DNA of 44,694 bases from Zygnema cylindricum (Eukaryota > Streptophyta > Zygnematophyceae > Zygnematales > Zygnemataceae), in the NCBI GenBank assembly GCA_037447655.1, contig JBBHKE010000256.1:1-44694 (forward strand). The letters run 5' to 3'. Numbering within the stretch: the stretch's first letter is position 1; every line of letters begins with the position of its first letter. The position numbers and the translations under genes were made by a program. A model generated the notes under the pieces. The model made no database searches and was not told the origin of the DNA. It worked only from the letters and a program-made list of their open reading frames with translations. This document shows, piece after piece, positions 1 to 11,178 of this stretch.

Positions 1-536
1 GTAAAGGAATAAATAGCGTTAAAAAAAAAAGTGTTATTAACACAAATCGGGAATTATTTTCTATTTTTTTTAAATATATATACTAATTAATCCCTAACTG
101 TAATTTGGGTTGTCCTGAATAATAAACACCCGCCCTTTCGATGTCTACAGTAATATGTGTGTCCGTACAAAATCTGACAATTCGTACGCCGTCGTGCTGT
201 TCACACGGTCGACGGACGAACATTTGAGAACGTGATTTTTGTCGACGAGTTCGCATCTCTTTCTTCCAGTGCACATTCACATGAGTGCGCAATAATGTTA
301 AGTGTCTTTTTCTGCCTTTGTAATTCAAAAAGTACAATTTCGTACGGAGATATCATGTCCGTACGACACACTATTTCCATCGCAATGTACTTCCATTATT
401 AACGCTAATTGAAAAAAAACCCTAATTAGAATAATGGAAAAAATATAATTATTGATTGTATTTGAGGTTTATTTTTTTGAAAAAAGGGCACCAAATTAGC
501 GTTATTTACTCTAATAGCGATTGGCGGTGTACTGTA
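1..536. other. Intergenic AT-rich DNA with one MITE end
   Basis: No coding region is supported; the 84-codon minus-strand frame at 83-337 has no recognisable domain. Positions about 505-529 form the right end of a miniature inverted-repeat element (CTAATAGCGATTGGCGGTG followed by TA), the same terminus seen at 1218, 1657 and, diverged, at 3982. Its left end was not found. Confidence 0.5.
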
Positions 537-776
537 CACACCAATCGCTATTAGCGTAATGTATACTAATTCCGTCCCGTTTTTTTTTTCAAATTCTCAA
601 ATAGCATAACTTATTCTGTTTTTTTCTTTACGCCATTTGGGTTTTTTTTCCAAGTACACCGCCAATCGCTATAAGCGTAGTGTACGCTAATTCCGTCCCG
701 CTTTTTTTATTATTTATTCTCCAATAGCGTAGCTTATTCTATTTTTTTCTGTACGCCATTTAGGGTTATTTTCCAA
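537..776. repeat. Tandem duplication, 2 x about 120 bp, each starting with a MITE left end
   Basis: Both units start with TA then CACACCAATCGC or CACCGCCAATCGC, continue with a T-rich stretch after TTCCGTCCCG, and end near CCAAGTACAC or CCAAGTACC. They look roughly 80-85% alike by eye. The starts are left ends of the same inverted-repeat family as 3776-3982, so a transposon end was duplicated together with its neighbour DNA. Confidence 0.7.
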
Positions 777-1659
777 GTACCGTACAAAACGGAAGTAAGT
801 CATATTTTAAATAGTGTGGTGTACGGTCAGAGTCAGACCGTGCAAAAACGTACCTTTTTAAGTGAAAAAGTACACTTCATTATGTTTAGTAGCCGCGAAC
901 GAATGAGAATGTGCGGTCTAAAAAGGGGATCAAATCGGGTTGTCAAATATCACGTTCGTATATATTCGTCCAACCACCACGTTTCGACTGTGTGAACGTA
1001 TGACTTGTGTACGATTTGTCAGATTTTGAACAAATACCTATATTAGTGTAAGCATGTTTGCGACCGACATTTACTTTTTGCAAAGACCCAAATTAGAATT
1101 ATGAAACAATTAGAATGTATGTTTTCTTTTCAAAATTTTCAAATTCTTAATTAGCGTAAACCACGGTAGTTATTCATATACACTAAAGAAAATTCTACGC
1201 TAATAGCGATTGGCGGTGTACCGTACAAAACGAAATTACGTTGTCTTTTAAATAGTGTGGTGTACAGTCAGTGTCAGACCGTACAAAATTGTACATTTAT
1301 AAGGGAAAAATAATAATTAATGAGTTTTAGTAACCGCTGACGCATGAGAATATGCGCTCTAAAAAGGGGATGAAATTGGGCTGTCAAATATCATGTTCGC
1401 ACATTTCGTCCAACAACCACGTTTCGACTGTGTGAACGTACGATTTGTGTACGATTTGTCATATTTTGAACAAGTACCTATATTAGTGTAAGCATGTTTG
1501 CGACCGACATATATTTTTTTCAAAGACCCAAATTAGCATTAGTAAACAATTAGAATGTATGTTTTTTTTGAAAATTTTCTTATTCCTAACTAGTGTAAAT
1601 CACTGTAATTATTCCTATACTCTAAAGAAACATGTACGCTAATAGCGATTGGCGGTGTA
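777..1659. repeat. Tandem duplication, 2 x about 440 bp, each ending in a MITE right end
   Basis: Unit 1 (about 777-1219) and unit 2 (1220-1659) start with CCGTACAAAACG, share long blocks such as GACCCAAATTAG and CACGTTTCGACTGTGTGAACG, and end with TACGCTAATAGCGATTGGCGG then TGTA. No open frame is conserved between the copies, so this is non-coding. Confidence 0.75.
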
Positions 1660-2283
1660 GTATTTCGAATTTCGACTTAGGGTACGGCTCCATGTGGCTA
1701 AGTGCAGGTTTTTTTCTGTCGTTTTTGTTTAAAACTTAGCGCCGTACTGCTTAAGTTGAAACCGTACGAAGAAATCGCAAATTTGTAAAGTACAATTTGC
1801 GTCATTCTCGAACTTAGGATGTACGAAAAATTGTCGTCTTGTGTTTTTTCGAGCCACCGTCACGTCATCTTCAAACTTATCATAAACCACATCGGCAATG
1901 TGTTTTAAGCAAAGTAGAACCGTTTACACAAATAGGAAAACGTATTCCCACGTGAAAAGTTTTCAAAAAATTTTGACGACTGAAAAAAGTACAAGGTTGT
2001 TCATATTTGTCCGCATGCGCCTTGTACGGTTTTTTTTTCAGGGGTCTCGACGTTGCAGTGTCATTTCAAGTAAACGTGGAAAATCCGCGAAGGTGAAAAA
2101 TCTGCGAAGTCATGGTGGCCGGACAGGAGAGGTTTACGCAAAGGCATGTCGTACAGCCACGGATGCAAGGCCGCATGTCTAACGATGTTACGCAATGACA
2201 TGCAACATGCCAAATCGTTTCAAAAATTACGATGTGTCTTGTGACACTTCAAAAAGTTTCGAAAAATAAGGTGCGGTAAGACA
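1660..2283. other. Gene-free spacer
   Basis: A 94-codon plus-strand frame at 1898-2182 is basic and low in information, with no recognised domain. Nothing else is seen here. Confidence 0.4.
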
Positions 2284-2291
2284 GATTGTAC

Positions 2292-2647
2292 TAGTGTTGG
2301 GTATCGGGTAGTTTCATATTGCGATAATTTCGATATTCGATATATTGAATATCGATCGAGCAGATTCCTCGATATATCGTACCGGGACCAACATAAATTA
2401 TCGCGATATATATCGCAAAAATTGCTTGTCCGTATAGTGAGAGTACAGAAAACTGTACGAAAATCGTACGATATTCCCCAACCGGGTGGGCTTTAATTTT
2501 TTTTTTTAATTTTCATTTTTGATATATCGTCGATACGATATATCGGCAATATATCGCGATATTTCGATAATCGATATATCGATTATCGGGTACCTAAAAT
2601 TCGGTACATATCGAATATCGGAAAGTGGTCCTCGATACCCAACACTA
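2292..2647. mobile_element. hAT-like MITE, 356 bp
   Basis: The ends are TAGTGTTGGGTATCG and its inverted partner CGATACCCAACACTA. The 8 bases on each side are identical (GATTGTAC at 2284-2291 and 2648-2655). An 8-bp target duplication and TAGTG-type ends are hallmarks of the hAT superfamily. The interior is full of ATATCGATA-type palindromes and has no transposase frame, so it is non-autonomous. Confidence 0.85.
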
Positions 2648-2655
2648 GATTGTAC

Positions 2656-3132
2656 ACGTTGACAGCCGTCACGGGCATTGTCGACGTATACAATCGTCAC
2701 AAAGTTAAGTAACATTATTTAGTAAACACATATAGGCGTGGTTCACACTTGAAAAAGGGGAAAACGGTATGGTATGGAAACGGTACTTTTTTTTGTCAGC
2801 CGTGAACTAGCACGTGACGCTAGCCTACGTCAACTAGCGTGTCGTGATACGAGCCACTTGTCCGTACGAAAAGTAAACGCTTTGCGAACATGATATGTAC
2901 GAATCCTTCCAAACCAAAATGTAATGCCACGCAAGCGTTTGTACATACCGAAAATAACGGTGAAGGAACTTTGGACATGCCCCTTTTTTTCCATCGGTGT
3001 TTTTTTTTTTTTGTTGACATTACGTGTTCTCTTATGTGATTGGTCCCCTACTTTGTTCATAAGTTTGCGACGGAATGAATTCTTGTACGGTTCACGTCCG
3101 TGCGCTTCGTTTTTGAAATTCTTCAAAAACAA
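2656..3132. other. Gene-free spacer
   Basis: Overlapping frames on both strands (2820-3220) are short, basic, mutually shadowing and without a recognised family. No RNA gene was seen. Confidence 0.4.
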
Positions 3133-3353
3133 GGAGGTACATGGTTACCGGGAAGATATTCTGTCGCATAATGTAGGAGGAAAAGACGAAAATGTAGGAG
3201 GAAAAGACGAAATAGGCTAGATCCGGAGGTACATGGTTACCGGGAAGATATTCTGTCGCATAATGTAGGAGGAAAAGACGAAAATGTAGGAGGAAAAGAC
3301 GAAATAGGCCAGATCCGGAGGTACATGGTTACCGGGAAGATATTATGTCGCGT
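3133..3353. repeat. Tandem repeat, 92-bp unit, 2.4 copies
   Basis: Units start GGAGGTACATGGTTACCGGG at 3133, 3225 and 3317. Units 1 and 2 are almost identical; the third is cut after about 37 bases. Each full unit holds an internal doublet of ATGTAGGAGGAAAAGACGAA, so there is a repeat within the repeat. Confidence 0.9.
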
Positions 3354-3389
3354 ATTAGAGATATTTGAAATTCGGGTCCGCCGGATCCG

Positions 3390-3452
3390 CGCTAAAAAAC
3401 AAAGTAGGTTCGCTAAAAAACAAAGTAGGTTCGCTCAAAAACAAAGTAGGTT
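3390..3452. repeat. Tandem repeat, 21-bp unit, 3 copies
   Basis: CGCTAAAAAACAAAGTAGGTT occurs three times in direct succession with one difference in the third copy. Short minisatellite, no coding sense. Confidence 0.9.
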
Positions 3453-3775
3453 CGCTAAGCTACAAGTACATGGGGCCGTACCCTTATTGTCGCTGTAGGA
3501 ACACAACGCATTCGAAGCTCTCGCACGTGTGAAAACTAACTGTTTTAACATGTGCTACCACCCTCACTAGATATAGATGAAAAATTGAAAAGTCAACTTT
3601 TGACCGAAAACAGGCATTTTTTGAGCCAATGAAAAGCCGAGCCCTAACTGTCTACGCAATAGGTACAGTACAACGCGAGTTGTCCCTGTTGCCAACAATG
3701 TTTTTTGCGCTATGTTAATCAGCTTTTCTTCGTAAACACTTGTCCGATTTTCGTGAAACTGCCAACTGCAAGTTA

Positions 3776-3982
3776 CACCGCGAATCGCTATTAGCGTAAA
3801 CAAATATTTAGTGTTAAAAACAATTAGTGTGATTAACGCTAATTGAGAATTTGGGGATTTTCAAGGAAATCAGTCACTCTAATTTGGTTTTTATGGTTTT
3901 TTTAATCACTCTATTTAAGAATTAGGGTAAAAATTTAGGGGTGCCGAATTAGCGTGATTAACGCTAATAGCGATTCGCTGTG
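3776..3982. mobile_element. MITE, 207 bp, with TA target duplication
   Basis: The left end CACCGCGAATCGCTATTAGC and the right end, whose reverse complement is CACAGCGAATCGCTATTAGC, form an imperfect inverted repeat of over 20 bases. Both flanks are TA (3774-3775 and 3983-3984). Size, lack of coding and TA duplication fit a Tc1/mariner-like MITE. Related ends occur at 529, 537, 657, 1218 and 1657. Confidence 0.8.
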
Positions 3983-3984
3983 TA

Positions 3985-4749
3985 CTGCACATACTTAGTT
4001 TTTTACCTTTAAAATCACAATCGTCGATTCATTATCGGACAGGTGTGCACGTGGCAAGGAAAACGCTGATACTATTAAGTATTAACAATAAACGGGCTGC
4101 CGCAATCATATCACAAGAAAACTACTGTAGATTACACATGTACAGTCGATACAGCGCGTAGGGCTCGATACGGAAATTAGTACCGTACAGCTCCAAGGGT
4201 CCATAGTTAGTTTCACCTCGAGTACGACAAACATGCATACGCAAGGCCAATACACAATGCCAAAAAATTGCTCAAGATTACGATCATGTTTGTGTTTTGT
4301 CTTTAGTGTAGTTTGAGCCAACAAACAAGAACCTTACATTTCCGAACGATGCAAAAAATTCTAGGACAATTTTCAATGGCATAGGACATTTCTTAGGAAA
4401 CAAAAATAAATAAAAATTACCGGGGTAAAAGTTTGTTTGAAAACTGATTGCGGCAAACGTATATAGTGAAACATAAGTGTTTGGGTATTTCTATTTCAGT
4501 TTGTCTCTCAAAAAATGGACGCACAAAAGATACTTTGTGGTCTTCTATCTTGAGGTGAAAAAAAAAGTAAAACACCTATGATCTCAGAATCGAATATAGG
4601 AGACAAAAGGAGTTTTTCTTAGCCAGATAATTAAGGGCAAAAAATCCCAAATGTTGAACATTCTTCTAACGAATCTGGTGACAATGCAAAAAATCCTAAA
4701 CAAAAACACTGAACCAAATCCCTAAACCAAAATAATCTTAAACAAAACC
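3985..4749. other. Gene-free spacer downstream of the CRTISO-like gene
   Basis: AT-rich. The 72-codon frame at 4106-4324 has no recognised domain. This DNA lies 3' of the minus-strand gene and should hold its 3' UTR or polyadenylation region near 4.7-4.9 kb; no single polyadenylation signal could be chosen with confidence. Confidence 0.4.
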
Positions 4750-4905
4750 CTCATCCATTGTCCTCCGATAAAATCATCGTCCTCCAATAATTTCATCGTC
4801 CTTCGATAATACCATTGTTCTTCGGTAATACCGTTGCTCTTCAATAATACCAAAATCCTTCAATAATATCATCTCCCTTCGATAATATCATTGTCCTTCA
4901 ATAAT
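4750..4905. repeat. Degenerate minisatellite of about 21-bp units over the gene's 3' end
   Basis: About seven diverged units of the type ATCGTCCTTCGATAATACC. The array runs into the last codons of the minus-strand gene, whose stop is at 4888-4890, so the C-terminal residues of the protein and the start of its 3' UTR are built from repeat sequence. Confidence 0.7.
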
Positions 4906-5199
4906 ACTAAGCATATCTAATTGATCCCAAACGGGTAAAATTGCGTTTGCCGTCATAAGACCACTTGCGGCGACCGCGGGAACTCCAATTCCCGGCATTG
5001 TGGAATCTCCGCAACAGAAAAGACATGGAACCTCCGTTTTTGGTCCGGGCCACGACTTTTCCCCCGCTTTCACGGCAGGTCCGTACGTACCGCGGTGACG
5101 TCGCACGTACCGTTCGTGTGTCAACGGAGTTCCGATCAGTTCCAGTTCCGTTCTCTGTCTTATGTCGGGAACGACACGTTCGAGAGCTTTCCATAGAGC
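4888..5199 (-). CDS. Exon 8: conserved C-terminal FAD-binding motif
   Basis: Acceptor CCTACTCAG|GCTCTATGG; stop TGA at 4890-4888. It codes ALWKALERVVPDI, ELIGTPLTHERYVRRHRG, TYGPAVKAG and CLFCCGDSTMPGIGVPAVAA, the C-terminal signature of the family, ending DMLSIIEGQ inside a minisatellite. The frame stays open upstream through much of intron 7. Confidence 0.92.
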   Translation of the reverse strand, partial: ALWKALERVVPDIRQRTELELIGTPLTHERYVRRHRGTYGPAVKAGEKSWPGPKTEVPCLFCCGDSTMPGIGVPAVAASGLMTANAILPVWDQLDMLSIIEGQ

Positions 5200-8100
5200 C
5201 TGAGTAGGAAAGGAGAGGTAAGAAAAGGAAATGGAGACGTAAGAAGGAAAGGAGAGGAGAAAAAGGAAGAAGAGGTGAAAAGAAAAGGCCAGGAGAGAAG
5301 GTAAGAAGAGGTAAGAATGAAAGGAGAGGTAAGAAGGAAAGGGGAGGTAAAAAGAAGGTAAGAAGAAAAGGGAGGAGAGAAGGAAAGCAAAGGTAAGAAG
5401 GAAAGGAGAGATAAGAAGGAAAGGAGAGGTAAAAAGTAAAGGAGAGGTAAGAAGAAAAGGAGAGGAGAGAAGGAAAGGAGAGGAGAGAAGGAAAGCAGAG
5501 GTAAGAAGGAAATTAGTGGTTAAAAGGAAAGTAGAGGAGAGAAGGAAAGGAGATGAGAGAAGGAAAGAGGAGGAGAGAAGGAAAGGAGAGGTAAGAAAGA
5601 AACAATGTGAGTCTTTCAAGGCCCAAGGTTTAGGGTGCGATAGTAGACAAGAGAGGACGTGGGGAGGCGAGAGGGAGAGTGGGGAGGGAGAGAAGGGGAG
5701 AGGAAGGGATGGACATGGAATGGAATGGACAGGACTGGAGAATGGAATGGAAGGGAGGAGGGAGGGAGGAGGAGGGAGGGAGGAGGGTGGAGGGAGGTGA
5801 GGGGGGGGGAGAGAGAGGGAGAGAGAGAGGGAGAGGTGTCAGAAGACGTTCTTAACCTGCGCTCTCTCCTTTTTTAGAGCCTTATACTCCTCACTCTTCC
5901 TGTCCTTCCCCTCCCATATCGAATAGGGTTCGTTCCCGGCACTGTAGCAATGCACCACGTGTCTGCCAGCTGGCGCGAGGGTAGAGTCGAAAATCGAGGG
6001 AATCGAAACTATAATTACATTTAATGGGGCCTCAATACCCATTTCCCAGTCGTTTACGATTAAATGGTGACATTCCAAATCGGGCGGTAAACCTGGAAAA
6101 CGTACGGAAAAAAAGAAAAAATATTACGTTCAGTTTTGATTTCGGATTGCATTTGGATTTTGATTTCTATTATGATCTTGATTCAAGTTCCATTTCGATT
6201 TCGATTTCGATTTCAATTTCAATTCCGTTTTCGGATTCGATTTGATTTTGATTTAGAGTCGTGTTTGTGGATTTTGAGATAGGTTTCGTGTGACTTTTTC
6301 AGCCATATTTTTTGTGGATTTCAGGCCTGTTTTGAGATATTTTTTGCTATATTTGGTGTTAGGCAAGTTTTTAAAGATAGGGCGTGTTTTAACGTGTATT
6401 TCTGGGAATGCTATTTTGTCTATTTTCAGGTGTTTGGGTATTTTGAAGCATGTTTTTCTGTGTATATTTAGGGATGTTTTTGGGTAGGTTTTCTAATGTA
6501 TTCTTTGGAATAGTTTTGGGATTTTTCTGTGTAATTTGAGGCATAGAGATGGTTTTTGAACGAATTGGGTATTTCTTAATATTATGAGTTTTTTTTTATA
6601 TATTTTTGTTTAGGAGAGTATAGGTATTCGATCTTTGAAGGCTTTATCGCAATTTTAAAGTTAATGATTTATTATTGAAAGATATTCTTGAGGTTTATAC
6701 GGCAATTTAAACGGTTTTTTACGGTTTTGGAACTCTATAAACATTTTAGAGAATACAAAGAAAAAATTCATGCGAAGAGAAAAAAAAACAAAAGACAAAA
6801 ATAAAAAAGTTGCTAATTAAAGTTTGTGAAATTTACCTTTCGCGTCAATACACAAATGCAAATGTAAAAAACTATTTGTTTCCGATGTCGTATTTGCCCT
6901 TTCTTTATACCCGTTTACGTCCTTCTCTTTATTTTTTAATAATTTTGCCGTATCCCAAATCGACGCATTCGAAACAACGGCTTTTCGTGCCCTAATAATA
7001 TCTACCCCTTTATACCCCTTTTCTCCTCCTTCTCCCTCTCCTCCTCTCTCTCCTTCTCCTCCTCTCTCTCCTCCCACTCCTTTATTCTCTCTCGACCTTT
7101 TCACCTTTTTTCTCAATTTTACACCAGATGCTCTCCCATTTTCTAATATAATTTCTTCAACATGTGCCCCTAAAAATAAATGTCCTTTATTTTTTTTTAA
7201 CCCTCTAACGAGAGCATCGACAATGGCTCCTCCTCCTCCCATTGGATAATCAATGGTTCCTTGAGGTCGAGATCTTTCAAAAAACATAAACGCCATTTCT
7301 GCAGTAATAGTACTGCAAGAAAAAAAGACGAAAGAAAAATGAAAATGATAACCAGTAATAGTACTGCGAGAATAAAGAGGAAAAAAAAAATAAGAATGAT
7401 AGACGGTAATGATAGTGCGAGAAAAAAAAGAAGAAAGAAAAATAAAAATGATAGACGGTACAAGAAAAAAAGACGAAAGAAAGCTTTGAGGAAGATGTGT
7501 ACTTCACTGTTGAGAAAGGTAGCCAAGGAATGTTCGGGCTTGCTTTAAGTTATTAAAAACTCAAACTTTACTATGATGGTGTCAATGATATTATGTTGTG
7601 GCATAAGAGACTTGGGCATGTTAATCTAGAAAAGCTAAAAGGAATTAAAAAGATGGGAGTAGTTGAAGGGATACGCTTTGGGGAAAATGATCATGTAAGT
7701 GATTGCAGTGGGTGTGCTCAGGGTAAAACACACAGGCTAACCTTTCCAAAGGAAGCAACTTATAAAGAAGAAAAAGTCCTTAATTTGGTACACACGGACA
7801 TTTGAGGACCGGCAAGAGTGCCATCACCCGGAGGAAAAAGATTTATGCTAACCATTACCGATGATTGGTCTCGGTACTCCCGGGTATACTTTCTGAAAAA
7901 CAAATCAGAAACTCCGGAGTATTTCAAACAATATAAAACATGGGCCGAGAAGCTTCACGAGACCTCAATAAAAAGAGTAAGAAGTGACGATGGAGGGGAA
8001 TATACCTCCAATCAGTTTGAGGAGTTTTTAAGAGAGGATGGTGTGCAACATCAAAAGACAGTTCCGGAAAACCCGGAACAGAATGGTGTTGCCGAAAGAT

Positions 8101-11100
8101 TGAATAGGACACTGAATGATAGTGCCCGGAGTATGTTGTCAGATAAAAGGATAAGAAAAAGATTTTGGGCCGAAGCTATGATTTGTGCTAATTATTTGAG
8201 AAATAGAGTACTTACTTCGGCGGTGAAAGACCAAACTCCATATGAGAGATGGACCGGCCGAAAACCAAATCTATCTCACTTAAAGGTTTTCGGTAGTAAA
8301 GTCTTCAGTTTAGATACAGATAGATCTAACTGGAAACTAGATCCTAAAGGGAAACCCGGATATTTGTTAGGATATGATGAGGATGTAAAAGGGTATAGAG
8401 TGTATGATTTAAAAAAAGAAGATATAATTCTAGTAAAGCACATGGTAGCTATGGATGAAGGGAAGTCGGTAGATCCCTTCAAATCCTCAAAGTCAGTCAG
8501 AATCAGATTTGAGTCAGATAATTCTGATGACTTTCACCTTCCTAACTATCTGGGTTTCCAGGAAGAAGATATCCTTGCATGCCCAAGTAAAAATAGGAAA
8601 AGTGTGTAGTGAAGCAGAAAAAAAAAAGAAGGAAGCAGGCGGGTAGGGAGGAGGGGGAGGAGGGAGGGAGGAGGGAGGAGGGAGGAGGGAGGAGGGAGGA
8701 GGGTGGGAGAATGCAGGAGGGAAGAAACGGAAGGAGGAGAAGACGAAAAGAGGAAGCAGAAGATGAAAGGAGGAAGAAGAAGGAGAAGACGAAAGATAAC
8801 GATGAAAGAAGGAAAAGAAAGTAAGAAAGAAAAAAAACAAAAACATTTTTGTGGACCACATTAATTTTGAAACTAAGTTTATGAACTCGAAAGGAAATTT
8901 CAGTATTCAGATTACGTGGACCTCATTTATTTGCCTCTAAAAAATCGCACATGAATATTGTGGATTTTCCGTATGATTTTCACAAACAACATAGTTAAAG
9001 AATTCACACTAATTATGATGAACAGTGTAGGTGAAGGCAGGGAGAGGGAGAGGGAGGGGCAGAGGGAGGGGCAGAGGGATGGGGAGAGGGAGAGGAAAGG
9101 GAGAGGGAGAATGGGGAGGTGGAGGGGAAAGGGGAGAGGGAGTGGGAGAGGGAGAGGGAGAGGGAGAGGGAGAGGGAGAGGGAGAGGGTGGGAGAGAGAA
9201 AGAGAGAGAGGATATACACCTGTCAGCCAGCATGCCGCTTAGGACAAAACATTCGAGGTCGATGAGTCTCCGCAAAAAAGTATTTTTGACAACCTGTTGA
9301 ATAACTAAATAATTTCAAAAACTTTCCTTTAAGATATTTAACTATGTGAGGATTTTAAGGCTCTTTTTGGTTATTCTTAGGATTACTTCAAGTTTTTCAA
9401 AAACTTGAAAAGATTACTACAAGTTTACATCTACAAAAGTACTACTATAAAGTTCACAACTATTAATGTGGGTTTTGTTATCAAGTGTCAATTTAGTATG
9501 TTTTCAGTCATTTATCCACACATTGCCCAAATTAGGTTTCTTTCACATGTACTTATGTGTTGTACTAAACATACTTTAGGTTTTATTCACCTCCAAACCA
9601 TTAAAGCGGTGTAAATAAGAAATAATGTGGATCACTTTAGTGATAGTCAAGATGTCATTTTTTTTACTCCAATAAACCATCTTCTATTCATATTTCTTGT
9701 ATCCCGAGTCTTTACATTTCCGGCGAATACCAATCTCAACATCACAACCACAATTATCTTTTCGTATATCTTCTCGACCCAAAAATAGATCCTTAAAAAA
9801 TAAGTTCGATATTACATTCACCAACTTATTTTTACTTCTTTCTTCCTCCCATCTCGAACATTCTCGACCTGAGAGAAAATTCTCGGTCAGATTTTTTTTC
9901 CCAACTAGGAATATTCTCGACGGGAAAAAAACTTCTTGACCAGGAGGGGACTATGCTTGACTGGAAAAGACATTCCCGACAAGAGAAAATATTCTCGACC
10001 GGGAAAAAGATTCTCGGTCGGAAAAAATATTCTCTACCAGAGGAAACATTTTCAACCGGAAAAAATATTCTCGCCCAGCCAAAAAGTTCTCGACTGGAGA
10101 AAACATTCACGGCCGGGAAAAAAAAAAAAAAAAAAACTTAACAAGATCTTCTCGAACGAATGAAACTATTGAGAAAACGGATTTTCGGAACAAAAAAACC
10201 CTACCTCGTCGACGACTACGGAAAACGGTCGAAGTAACCATGGAGCGTACGGAAGAGTCGGTAAAAGCCCGGGAAGATATCTCGCTAAAGTTAAAACTAT
10301 ACCGGGATCGCTTCTTAAGGCACTCGCAGGCAAAGCAGCTGCCGCAGCGGCCAATGGGGCGATCCGTTTTTCGAGTTCTATCCATTCATCGAGCGCCACC
10401 TGTCAACCGAAGATTCAAACAGATTTTTGAGTGGTTTTTGAGAGGTTTGTAAGGGAATTGGGAAGGTTTTTGAAGGGTTTTGGAGGGATTTGTGAAGTAT
10501 GATATGTCGCACATGTTTCTTGGTTAGGAATTGAGCGAGAAAAATATAGGGAAAATATATGCAAATAATAAGTCAACGGAAAAAAAATCACAAATGCAAG
10601 GAAATATCGAGGAATGAACAAATAATTACATTTGGGTTTAAGACCACTGCTCACTTTTGAAATCCGTGCGATATTGCAAAAGACAGTAATACAGATCTTA
10701 ATACCTACCAAAAGAAATAATTCCTTTTTTATTACCTGCCCGGCTGCCCGGAAAATTTCCGCACGATATTCCTCTGCATTTGCTTTAAATGTGAATCGAC
10801 CTTCCGGAAGATATCCGATCCATGTGTCGTATGTCACACATTCTACTTTCTCACCCAAAATATCTAAAACCTGAATAAGACAAAGTAAGGAAATAAAGCC
10901 ACAAAACGTGTTGAGAAGCGAAAAAAAAGTCAGCATGGGAACCAGAAAAACAAAAAAATCTATAACTACGGATATTGAAGATGCGATAAAGAGCAGGAGA
11001 TAGAGACGAGAAGTTGAGAGAGACGGGGGAAGGAGAGTGAGAGGGTGGGGGAGTGAAGGGAAAAACGGAGAAGGAGAGGGAGGGATAGGCAGAGAGCAAG

Positions 11101-11135
11101 AAAGAGATGGAGAGAGAGCAGAAAAAAAGGAAGAT

Positions 11136-11178
<43 letters not shown>

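Noticed and set aside
1898-2182. 94-codon plus-strand frame
   Set aside because: Basic, no domain, in repeat-rich spacer; no support for a gene.
4907-5207. Overlapping open frames on both strands across exon 8
   Set aside because: Only the minus-strand frame ending at 4888 matches the conserved family; the others are shadows of a GC-rich exon.
8514-9300. Ser/Pro- and Arg/Gly/Glu-rich frames on both strands
   Set aside because: They are translations of purine repeats in intron 5; only the 74-bp exon 5 at 9220-9293 has family similarity.
9832-10163. Frames with FFPVEN-like repeats
   Set aside because: By-product of the 19-bp minisatellite in intron 4; no start context, no domain.
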